Positions 1 through 6,028 of a DNA stretch of 10,069 bases are shown here, one piece after another. This stretch comes from Lonsdalea quercina subsp. quercina. Lineage in GTDB: Bacteria; Pseudomonadota; Gammaproteobacteria; Enterobacterales; Enterobacteriaceae. Made by a program: the position numbers and the translations under genes. The notes under the pieces were generated by a model that was given only the letters and a program-made list of their open reading frames with translations, was not told where the DNA came from and searched no databases. Every line of letters starts with the position of its first letter. Within the stretch, counting starts at the first letter, position 1. The stretch spans positions 134,790 through 144,858 of the forward strand of contig NZ_JIBO01000006.1 in assembly GCF_000688655.1 (NCBI RefSeq), read 5' to 3'.

Positions 1-492
1 CTCTTTTTCCAATATGGCGGCGTCTTCATGTGGATTGAACAGGCTCAGCGGGTGGTCGTTCACCGGGCTGCGTTCGCCGTCGGCGCTGAGTACGTAGATG
101 GGCACGAGCTGCATCAGGGCTTTCAGGCGTTCGGCAAGAGAGGATTTCCCCCCGCCCACCGGACCGAGCAGATACAGAATCTGTTTTTTCTCTTCCAGAC
201 CTTGAGCAGCATGACGGAGATAAGCGACGATTTGCTCGATCGCTTCTTCCATACCGTAAAACTCTTCGAAAGCAGGGTAGCGGGCTATGACCCGGTTGGA
301 AAACAAACGGGAAAGACGTGGTTCTTGCGCGGTGTCCACCATGACCGGATCACCGATAGCCATCAACAATCTTTCGGCAGCATTCGCATAAGCACTGCGA
401 TCCTGCTGGCAGATGTTAAGGAACTCTTGCAGAGTGAACTCTTCGTCTTTGGCAGCGTCGTAGCGCTGACGGTAATGATCAAATATGTTCAT
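1..492 (-). CDS. prkA: PrkA/YeaG family serine protein kinase, N-terminal part (runs off the window)
   Basis: The reading frame opens with ATG at 490-492 and stays open to the window edge, giving 164 residues (start MNIFDHYRQRYDAAKDEEF). The family (YeaG in E. coli, PrkA in Bacillus) is about 640 residues long and joins an AAA-type ATPase domain to a C-terminal kinase-like domain; it acts in the cytoplasm in nitrogen-starvation and stationary-phase responses. The Walker A loop GPVGGGKS is visible at residues 110-117, as expected for the ATPase part. An AAGGA ribosome binding site lies at 504-508, 11 bases before the ATG, a little far but plausible. The gene is divergent from mipA, as in E. 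coli, where yeaH and then ycgB-like partners work with yeaG; those would lie outside the window. A sigma-54 promoter is placed about 110 bases upstream. Identity rests on recalled similarity and the Walker motif; the kinase region is not in view. Confidence 0.95.
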   Translation of the reverse strand, partial: MNIFDHYRQRYDAAKDEEFTLQEFLNICQQDRSAYANAAERLLMAIGDPVMVDTAQEPRLSRLFSNRVIARYPAFEEFYGMEEAIEQIVAYLRHAAQGLEEKKQILYLLGPVGGGKSSLAERLKALMQLVPIYVLSADGERSPVNDHPLSLFNPHEDAAILEKE

Positions 493-601
493 AGCGATGC
501 CCGTCCTTCGTCGATTAACAACACAGAATAAGAGAGCGAGAGTATGAATACCGCCTATATAATGGTTAGCTCTCCTAAAGAAGAATTCCCCTTCAGAGTA
601 G

Positions 602-617
602 AGCAACCCTTATGCCA
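602..617 (-). promoter_or_regulatory. Sigma-54 (RpoN) promoter of prkA
   Basis: On the minus strand the bases read TGGCATAAGGGTTGCT. This fits the sigma-54 consensus TGGCAY-R-N4-TTGCW at every fixed position, with the GG of the -24 element and the GC of the -12 element correctly spaced. The expected transcription start is near 591, giving a leader of about 98 bases before the prkA ATG. In E. coli yeaG-yeaH is a known RpoN/NtrC target, so function and position agree. I could not find a convincing NtrC dyad upstream, so which activator works here is open. Confidence 0.85.
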
Positions 618-743
618 ACTTGTGACGCGCTGCGCAGGTTCAACATCAATCTGTGCGGCAAGGGAATGTTGTCTTCACTTTAAAGCGTAGTTTGCCTCGG
701 TGAAATTTCCTTCATTCTTCCTTGGGCTTTTCAAGATATTACA

Positions 744-765
744 ATGACTCAGTCCTTTGCGTCAT
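744..765. repeat. Gapped inverted repeat ATGAC-N12-GTCAT
   Basis: ATGAC at 744-748 is mirrored by GTCAT at 761-765. It lies roughly 155-175 bases upstream of the predicted prkA start site, within the usual range for a sigma-54 activator site, and 175 bases upstream of mipA. The five-base arms are short, so chance is possible. No known regulator consensus is recognised. Confidence 0.25.
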
Positions 766-939
766 AGGGAATCCCCCTTTACAGCGGGTCTGAACGAGTA
801 TGCCAGCGCTCCCGTCCGCCACTAGAAAAAATGGTTATAAGTTATCCGTTTCAGTCTGTAGTGGCGTTATTTTTCCACCATGACCATAATGGCAACCTAC
901 TCCCACGGGAGGCCCGATCGGAATAGGAGAAAGTGAGCA

Positions 940-1686
940 GTGAAAAAACTTCAATCAGTAGGTGTCGCGTTGGCGCTGAGCGTGACGGCGACGTTATCCG
1001 CACAGGCGGAGACCTTTTCTCTTGGGGTGGGTGTCATCGGCGAAACATCGGTTTATCGCGGTGACGACAACCACGTCTATCCTTTCCCGCAGGTGGTGTA
1101 TGAAAGCGATAACTTCTATTTCCGAGGGTTGGGCGGCGGTTACTATCTGTGGAATGACGAGCAGAACAAACTTTCGTTGACCGCCTATTACAACCCGTTC
1201 GGATTTAAGCCGGGAGACAGTGACGACGGCAGCATGAAACAGCTGGATAAGCGTCGAGGCACGCTGATGGGTGGGGTGGCTTACCGTCATGATGCGCAAT
1301 GGGGAACCATCCGCAGCGTCCTGGCCGCCGACACGCTGGGCAACAGCGATGGCGTCGTATGGGATACGGCCTACCTTTACCGCATCGATGCCGATCAGTG
1401 GCATTTCACGCCGGGGATTGGCGTGAACTGGTCGAGCGCTCGACAGAACCGCTACTACTATGGCGTGAGCAATAGCGAGTCAGCGCGTTCGGGCATTCAA
1501 AGCTATCGACCGGGAGACAGCTGGGATCCGTATCTGGAGCTGAGCGTGGGGTACACCATTACGCCTCGCTGGAACACCTGGATTATTGGTCGCTACACCC
1601 GTCTTAGTGATGAAGTGAAAAGCAGCCCGATGGTTGAGAAAAGCGATAGTCTGATGCTGGGCGGCGGAATCAGCTACGCCTTCTAA
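940..1686 (+). CDS. mipA: MipA/OmpV family outer-membrane protein, MltA-interacting scaffold
   Basis: The product has 248 residues, the same length as E. coli MipA. Translation starts with GTG at 940-942, nine bases after a good ribosome binding site AGGAGA (925-930). Residues 1-23 form a Sec signal peptide: KK, a hydrophobic core, then AQA before the probable cut at E24. The mature part is rich in Tyr, Trp and Gly with alternating polar and apolar residues and ends in Phe, as expected of an outer-membrane beta-barrel. Family motifs are clear: RGLGGGYYLWND (62-73), YYYGVSNSESARSG (172-185) and RYTRLSDEVKSSPMV (218-232). In E. coli MipA is thought to bridge the lytic transglycosylase MltA and the synthase PBP1B, so it helps coordinate murein growth. 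It stands alone, between divergent prkA and convergent yeaD, and is closed by a hairpin terminator. Confidence 0.95.
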   Translation: MKKLQSVGVALALSVTATLSAQAETFSLGVGVIGETSVYRGDDNHVYPFPQVVYESDNFYFRGLGGGYYLWNDEQNKLSLTAYYNPFGFKPGDSDDGSMKQLDKRRGTLMGGVAYRHDAQWGTIRSVLAADTLGNSDGVVWDTAYLYRIDADQWHFTPGIGVNWSSARQNRYYYGVSNSESARSGIQSYRPGDSWDPYLELSVGYTITPRWNTWIIGRYTRLSDEVKSSPMVEKSDSLMLGGGISYAF

Positions 1687-1713
1687 GCAGGAATGCACTC
1701 TTTTTGTGCTTTG

Positions 1714-1751
1714 AACGCACCGTGAACGTCAGTTAACGGTGCGTTTGCTTT
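1714..1751 (+). terminator. Rho-independent terminator after mipA
   Basis: AACGCACCGT at 1714-1723 pairs fully with ACGGTGCGTT at 1736-1745, a ten-base-pair stem; the 12-base interior can form a further three pairs (AAC with GTT). The stem is followed by TTTGCTTT. It starts 28 bases after the mipA stop. The T-rich side lies only on the plus strand, so it serves mipA and not yeaD coming from the other side. Confidence 0.8.
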
Positions 1752-1826
1752 ATGATGAAGCACTTCAGTTCAGAAGGGCAGGCATGGTGAGACAATAACC
1801 GTACCGGCCTTTCATCCAAAATAGGA

Positions 1827-2711
1827 TTATTTTGCGCTGGTGGAATGAACGCGTATAGAGGTCGCCAATTTAGCCGGCGCATGCCGGGTGAGGTTAAATG
1901 GTTGACTGATACGGGCAGTTTCCACACACACGAACGTTTTGTAACCCTCATCGGTGAGATCCGACATCGTTTTTGACAGCTGTTCCCCTGGGTTCCAGGC
2001 TACCACATCGCTATGGTCATGGTGGTGCACTTCTATTGTGCGCTCCAGAACCGGATCGTGGATAACGCTGGTCGCTTTAGGTTTGGTATAGACCCGGTCG
2101 GTGCGGTTGGGGAATGAGAGGTCACCTTGCTGGAAGCCGGGGTTTTCCGGATCGACCTTATCGATAAAGCGCTCACCCAGCCCGCTGACGTGCACGCGGC
2201 TGATGTCCCCGATATTGAAATAGCTGTGCAGGGCGCTGGTCATGCTGTATTCCCCTTCGAACTCCAACTCCACATCGCAAGACGTCTTAGTGAGCACGAA
2301 ACGCGCATCCACCTTAAACGCCTGCGGCCAAATGGCGCGCGTTTCCTCATTGTCGCGAAGCGTGAGAGTCAGCGTAACGCCGTCCGCATCATCGATATGG
2401 GATGAGAAGGCCCAGGGCATGATGCGCGCAAAGCCGTGACTGGGTTCGGCCACGGGACCAAACCAGGGGAAGCAGACAGGAATGCCGCCGCGAATGGCTT
2501 TCCCTTCCTTAAATAACGTGTTGTCGCTGAGCCAAATAACCGGTGCGGCGCCGGTGGGTTGCCAGGCGATTAAATGGGCCCCTTGCAGTGCGACGGCGGC
2601 TTTCAACTGCGGATGGTCGATGACGACGATCGGCAGTTGATCCTGCTGACGCAACGTAATATGGGGGGAAATCGTTTTACTGACAGGAAGGGAAAACAGG
2701 GCATCAGTCAT
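1827..2711 (-). CDS. yeaD: D-hexose-6-phosphate mutarotase (glucose-6-phosphate 1-epimerase family)
   Basis: A 294-residue cytoplasmic enzyme of the galactose-mutarotase-like fold, the usual length for YeaD. It interconverts the alpha and beta anomers of glucose-6-phosphate and related hexose phosphates. Recognisable blocks are RGGIPVCFPWFGP (74-86), SHGFAR (91-96, His92), ALHSYF (160-165, His162), VAWNPG (237-242) and VCVE (261-264, Glu264). The two histidines and the glutamate are the expected acid-base residues of the fold. The start is ATG at 2709-2711, opening MTDALFSLPV; the ribosome binding site before it is poor (only an AGG about ten bases upstream). It lies downstream of gapA on the same strand, as in E. 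coli, but a 425-base gap and a strong terminator separate them here, so it probably needs its own promoter. I could not find a convincing one. Confidence 0.93.
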   Translation of the reverse strand: MTDALFSLPVSKTISPHITLRQQDQLPIVVIDHPQLKAAVALQGAHLIAWQPTGAAPVIWLSDNTLFKEGKAIRGGIPVCFPWFGPVAEPSHGFARIMPWAFSSHIDDADGVTLTLTLRDNEETRAIWPQAFKVDARFVLTKTSCDVELEFEGEYSMTSALHSYFNIGDISRVHVSGLGERFIDKVDPENPGFQQGDLSFPNRTDRVYTKPKATSVIHDPVLERTIEVHHHDHSDVVAWNPGEQLSKTMSDLTDEGYKTFVCVETARISQPFNLTRHAPAKLATSIRVHSTSAK

Positions 2712-3024
2712 AAGCGGGCCTATTCATCTATAAGTAGAAATCAATCATGAATATTGTGGCACTCATGACGCCATTCCCCAATAGGAATTCGCCGTCTCGT
2801 CGACCCGCGTCAAAAAATAGCGTTATCGGTTTCCACGTTACTTTACCTGGAGACGTTAGCGTGCGCAGCTCTGTTTGGACAGGGAATGTCGCCGGCAGGC
2901 GGAGGCCATCGCAACTCACCAAGAAAAGACGAGAATAGACGTCATGATGCGAGTGAGAACGACGAATCGGTCAGAGAGTCGGAAAGGGGGGTATAAAACG
3001 TCGTGCGGGGTGGGGCATGGCACT

Positions 3025-3047
3025 CGATGGCGCGTGAGAAGCCATCG
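3025..3047. repeat. Hairpin CGATGGC-N9-GCCATCG
   Basis: CGATGGC (3025-3031) pairs perfectly with GCCATCG (3041-3047) around a nine-base loop. No T-run follows on either strand, so it is not a standard terminator. The same GCCATCGC octamer also occurs about 140 bases to the left, near 2905. It could be a structure in read-through gapA mRNA, part of a small RNA, or chance. Confidence 0.4.
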
Positions 3048-3085
3048 CGCAGTAAAAACCGCCGTGGACCAAGATCGTCGTGTAT

Positions 3086-3110
3086 TAAAAAGGGCGACTT
3101 GCGTCGCCCT
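3086..3110 (-). terminator. Rho-independent terminator of gapA
   Basis: Read on the minus strand, AGGGCGAC, loop GCAA, GTCGCCCT is followed by TTTTTAATA. The stem has eight perfect pairs with a four-base GNRA-type loop and a clean T-run. It begins 26 bases after the gapA stop. This is a strong terminator and would cut most transcription from gapA into yeaD. Confidence 0.92.
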
Positions 3111-3136
3111 TGATTCAGTTACCGATCTTCAGCTCA

Positions 3137-4144
<1,008 letters not shown>

Positions 4145-4176
4145 CTATTTGGTTTGTGAATAAAAGGTTGGCTGTA

Positions 4177-4204
4177 AAATTACAAAAACCTTCCCGAGGG
4201 TCAA
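4177..4204 (-). promoter_or_regulatory. Probable main gapA promoter (P1-like)
   Basis: On the minus strand a -35 box TTGACC (4199-4204) is followed after 16 bases by TAATTT (4177-4182), with a TG just before the -10 region. The start would be near 4170, about 38 bases before the ATG. From recall, the same arrangement is found at gapA P1 in E. coli. Two further perfect TTGACA boxes lie upstream (4231-4236 and 4214-4219) without good -10 partners. Confidence 0.65.
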
Positions 4205-4316
4205 GCGGAATCGTGTCAATAGTTGCTGTATGTCAAAACTATGGGCAACCCTTGCACGATAAATCATCTATTCGGTCATTTCAGTTGTTGGACAACATGA
4301 TAGGAGCATTGGCCGG

Positions 4317-4322
4317 GTATGA
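4317..4322 (-). promoter_or_regulatory. Candidate -10 box of a CRP-dependent gapA promoter
   Basis: The minus strand reads TCATAC at 4317-4322. A start near 4310 would put the centre of the CRP site (4352.5) about 42 bases upstream, the class II geometry, in which CRP replaces the -35 contact. No -35 box is present, which fits. The call depends on spacing alone. Confidence 0.4.
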
Positions 4323-4344
4323 GAACACCCGATGGGGGTATTAT

Positions 4345-4360
4345 TGTGACATGGATCACA
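4345..4360. promoter_or_regulatory. CRP (cAMP receptor protein) binding site
   Basis: TGTGA (4345-4349), six bases, TCACA (4356-4360) is a perfect match to the core CRP dyad, and the flanks add further symmetry (ATTGTGA on the left, TCACAAT on the right). It lies between divergent gapA and msrB. It is about 220 bases upstream of the gapA ATG and about 104 bases upstream of the likely msrB start. E. coli gapA is known to have a catabolite-controlled upstream promoter, so gapA is the likelier target. Confidence 0.85.
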
Positions 4361-4444
4361 ATTAGCACCCCGTCAGGCTCTAGCCTATCGCAATAACAGG
4401 CCAAATAACGTTTCGAGTGTTAATTTTTTGTAGTGCTTACGGTC

Positions 4445-4450
4445 TATACT
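4445..4450 (+). promoter_or_regulatory. Candidate -10 box of the msrB promoter
   Basis: TATACT matches five of six bases of TATAAT. A start near 4457 would give a leader of about 32 bases. The matching -35 region (around 4421-4427, TAATTT) is poor. A second -10-like CATAAT at 4461-4466 is possible. Confidence 0.4.
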
Positions 4451-4453
4451 CTT

Positions 4454-4465
4454 TAACACGCATAA
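4454..4465 (+). repeat. First copy of a 12-base element shared by the msrB and yeaC leaders
   Basis: TAACACGCATAA occurs here, 24 bases before the msrB ATG, and again at 5019-5030, 18 bases before the yeaC ATG. The seven bases before each copy agree at five positions. Two exact 12-base copies are not rare in 10 kb by chance, but the matched placement upstream of neighbouring genes on the same strand is notable. Confidence 0.35.
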
Positions 4466-4488
4466 TAATTTTTTTTGTGAGCAAAGCG

Positions 4489-4905
4489 ATGGACAAAGAC
4501 CTTAATGACTCTCCTCAGCGCGATAACCTGACGGAAATACAACGATATGTCACCCAACAGCGGGGAACTGAACCGCCGTTTTCCGGCAAGTTGCTGCATA
4601 ACAAGCAGACCGGCATTTACCACTGCTTATGTTGTAAGCAGCCCCTGTTTTACTCGGATAACAAGTTTGACTCTGGCTGCGGCTGGCCCAGTTTTGATCA
4701 ACCTGTGTCTGCGGAGGCGATTCGTTACCTGGATGATAATTCGCATAATATGCATCGGGTGGAAATTCGTTGCGGCAATTGTGATGCTCATCTCGGGCAT
4801 GTATTTCCTGATGGCCCCAAAGAGACGACCGGTGAGCGTTATTGCGTCAACTCGGCCTCGCTAAGTTTCATCGATGCGGAAAATAATCAAAAAATAGACG
4901 GCTAG
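4489..4905 (+). CDS. msrB: Peptide-methionine (R)-S-oxide reductase MsrB
   Basis: A 138-residue cytoplasmic repair enzyme, one residue longer than E. coli MsrB as I recall it. It reduces the R form of methionine sulfoxide in oxidised proteins, with thioredoxin as the electron donor. Four zinc-binding cysteines are present as two CxxC pairs, Cys46/Cys49 (HCLCC) and Cys95/Cys98 (RCGNC). The catalytic cysteine is Cys119 in [11 protein letters not shown], and SGCGWPSF (62-69) and [10 protein letters not shown] (101-110) are family hallmarks. I chose the ATG at 4489-4491 because it aligns with the family N-terminus. An in-frame GTG at 4477 would add four residues, and a GTG at 4417 would add 24 hydrophobic residues across the promoter. 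The ribosome binding site is weak (GAG about eight bases before). It is divergent from gapA and followed by yeaC on the same strand. Confidence 0.96.
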   Translation: MDKDLNDSPQRDNLTEIQRYVTQQRGTEPPFSGKLLHNKQTGIYHCLCCKQPLFYSDNKFDSGCGWPSFDQPVSAEAIRYLDDNSHNMHRVEIRCGNCDAHLGHVFPDGPKETTGERYCVNSASLSFIDAENNQKIDG

Positions 4906-4916
4906 ATGTCTATTTA

Positions 4917-4932
4917 ATTGAAACGTTTCAGC
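4917..4932 (-). promoter_or_regulatory. Cra (FruR)-like operator
   Basis: Read on the minus strand the site is GCTGAAACGTTTCAAT. The core TGAAACGTTTCA (4919-4930) is a perfect 12-base palindrome of LacI-family type, and the asymmetric GC before TGAA matches the Cra consensus (GCTGAAnCGnTTCA) better than PurR, CytR or RbsR. It begins 11 bases after the msrB stop, 116 bases upstream of yeaC, and about 785 bases from the gapA start. The nearest plausible promoter is that of yeaC, though none is well defined. Confidence 0.6.
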
Positions 4933-4967
4933 TACCAATGATTCCAATGGGGGCGTCGCTACCTCAA

Positions 4968-5000
4968 GGCACGCTAATACGGTCATTAATCTTGCGTGCC
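4968..5000. repeat. Inverted repeat GGCACGC-N19-GCGTGCC
   Basis: GGCACGC (4968-4974) is mirrored by GCGTGCC (4994-5000). Inside it TAAT (4975-4978) can also pair with ATTA (4985-4988), leaving a five-base bulge. No T-run follows, so it is not an intrinsic terminator. It could be an mRNA hairpin in the yeaC leader or an operator dyad. Confidence 0.4.
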
Positions 5001-5018
5001 GTGGACCTCAACACCCTC

Positions 5019-5030
5019 TAACACGCATAA
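5019..5030 (+). repeat. Second copy of the 12-base element shared by the msrB and yeaC leaders
   Basis: TAACACGCATAA, identical to 4454-4465. Here it ends three bases before the AAGGA ribosome binding site of yeaC. Confidence 0.35.
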
Positions 5031-5047
5031 ATCAAGGAATATGGGCA

Positions 5048-5329
5048 ATGCAGATTGAGGATGTGTTAAATGCGATGACGCCGGAGATCTACCAGCGTTT
5101 GGCGACAGCGGTGGAGTTGGGAAAATGGCCCGACGGCGTGGCGTTGACTGCGGAACAGAAAGACAACGCCATGCAGATGGTCTTACTCTGGCAGTCACGT
5201 CATAACGTAGAGGCCGACCACATGAGCATCAATCAGCAGGGCGAAATAGAAATCAAAAGCAAGCAGGCGCTTAAGCAGCGATTTATTGCGGCTGCAGAGC
5301 CAATTAGGATGTTTAAACCGCAGGACTGA
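5048..5329 (+). CDS. yeaC: YeaC family protein (DUF1315), function unknown
   Basis: A 93-residue soluble protein that matches E. coli YeaC (about 90 residues), with the conserved stretches AMTPEIYQRLATAVELGKWP (9-28), QSRHNVEADHM (49-59) and KSKQALK (70-76). It has no signal peptide, membrane segment or cysteine, and no catalytic motif that I recognise. The start is ATG at 5048-5050, nine bases after AAGGA (5034-5038). An ATG at 5041 opens only a five-codon frame. In the E. coli region it also sits beside msrB and is convergent with pncA. Here its stop is 40 bases from the pncA stop, with no obvious terminator between. The spacer upstream carries a Cra-like operator. I do not assign a function. 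Confidence 0.9.
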   Translation: MQIEDVLNAMTPEIYQRLATAVELGKWPDGVALTAEQKDNAMQMVLLWQSRHNVEADHMSINQQGEIEIKSKQALKQRFIAAAEPIRMFKPQD

Positions 5330-5369
5330 TGGCGTTGACCTTGTTGCCCTCGCCACCGATTATCTAGCC

Positions 5370-6014
5370 TTACGAGGAGGCAAGCGCGGTGATAAACGCC
5401 TGCGACTCTGTCAAGATCGCGCCCTGCGCCTGCATCTCCTCGAGCGCCTTCTGGCTGTCTGCGGGCTGTAGATTGACTCCGCGACAGCCGTCCACCAAGA
5501 CCTCAGTACGATACCCCAGCGCCAAGGCATCCAGCACCGAGTACTTCACACAATAGTCCGTCGCCAATCCCATGATGGCGAGCGAGTCGATCTGCTGGGC
5601 GCGAAGCCAGTCGTCCAGTTCGGTTTTTACCCGATGGCCGTTATCAAAGAAGGCGCTGTAGCTATCTATATCGCTGGCGGTTCCTTTATGGACGACCCAG
5701 TCGATAGCCTGCCGATTGAGCGCCGGGTGGAACTCGGCGCCCGGTTCGCCTGCGACGCAGTGCACCGGCCACCATACCTGAGGCAGTCCGTCCAGCATGC
5801 CGAGTTCGCCGATGGTCGTGCCGGAATTGGCGGCAAAGCTGCGATGATCCGCCGGATGCCAGTCAAGGCTTGCCACTACGGTGATCTGCGCGTCATGACA
5901 GGCGGAGATCGCACGGTTAGCCACCGGGATGACACTATCGCCCTCGCTGATGGCCAATGCGCCGCCGGGACAAAAATCATTCTGCAAATCGATCAGTAAC
6001 AACGCTTTGCTCAT
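5370..6014 (-). CDS. pncA: Nicotinamidase / pyrazinamidase
   Basis: A 214-residue cytoplasmic member of the isochorismatase-like hydrolase family, the usual length for E. coli PncA. It hydrolyses nicotinamide to nicotinate and ammonia in the NAD salvage pathway. The catalytic triad is present: Asp9 (LLIDLQNDF), Lys110 (VHKG) and Cys155 (ATDYCVK). Metal ligands are Asp51 and His53 (DWHPADH) and His85 (HCV). DSYSAFFDN (117-125) and DGCRGVN (175-181) are further family blocks. The start at ATG 6012-6014 is supported by GGAGG (6019-6023), four bases away. The gene begins only 14 bases after the ansA stop on the same strand, so the two very probably form an operon. It is convergent with yeaC. Confidence 0.96.
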   Translation of the reverse strand: MSKALLLIDLQNDFCPGGALAISEGDSVIPVANRAISACHDAQITVVASLDWHPADHRSFAANSGTTIGELGMLDGLPQVWWPVHCVAGEPGAEFHPALNRQAIDWVVHKGTASDIDSYSAFFDNGHRVKTELDDWLRAQQIDSLAIMGLATDYCVKYSVLDALALGYRTEVLVDGCRGVNLQPADSQKALEEMQAQGAILTESQAFITALASS

Positions 6015-6028
6015 GCCGCCTCCGAATT

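Larger units (their letters stand above)
493..939. other. prkA-mipA divergent control region, 447 bases without a gene
   Basis: This stretch holds the control signals for two divergent genes. The left part carries the sigma-54 promoter of prkA (602-617, minus strand). A gapped inverted repeat, ATGAC at 744-748 and GTCAT at 761-765, lies far enough upstream of that promoter to be an activator site, but it does not match the NtrC consensus. On the mipA side a -10-like CATAAT sits at 885-890 with no good -35 box, and the mipA ribosome binding site AGGAGA is at 925-930. I see no credible gene in either strand; a 48-codon frame at 544-690 overlaps the sigma-54 promoter and looks accidental. Confidence 0.7.
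2712..3136. other. yeaD-gapA gap, 425 bases without a convincing gene
   Basis: The gap holds the gapA terminator at its right end (3086-3110), a separate hairpin (3025-3047) and presumably the yeaD promoter. A TTGACG box on the minus strand (around 2808-2813) has no good -10 partner, so I do not call it. Frames of 60-120 codons cross the region on both strands, but they lack ribosome binding sites, use weak starts, or run into gapA, and none resembles a protein I know. The sequence is G-rich with many purine runs on the plus strand, for instance around 2980-3020. Confidence 0.6.
4906..5047. other. msrB-yeaC spacer, 142 bases
   Basis: This spacer is unusually rich in structure: a Cra-like operator (4917-4932), a CCAAT direct repeat near 4935-4948, a seven-base inverted repeat (4968-5000), the second copy of the 12-base leader element (5019-5030) and the yeaC ribosome binding site AAGGA (5034-5038). 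No T-run terminator for msrB is seen, so msrB and yeaC could be read together as well as separately. Confidence 0.6.

Noticed and set aside
544..690. A 48-codon frame starting MNTAYIMVSS in the prkA-mipA gap
   Set aside because: It runs straight across the sigma-54 promoter in the opposite direction, is low in protein-like character, and has only a vague purine-rich stretch before it.
2728..2922. A 64-codon minus-strand frame upstream of yeaD
   Set aside because: It begins with TTG, lacks a ribosome binding site and resembles nothing I know.
4417..4488. An N-terminal hydrophobic extension of MsrB from a GTG at 4417, which could look like a signal anchor
   Set aside because: It would translate the promoter region. 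The enzyme family is cytoplasmic and begins at the ATG at 4489. No ribosome binding site precedes the GTG.
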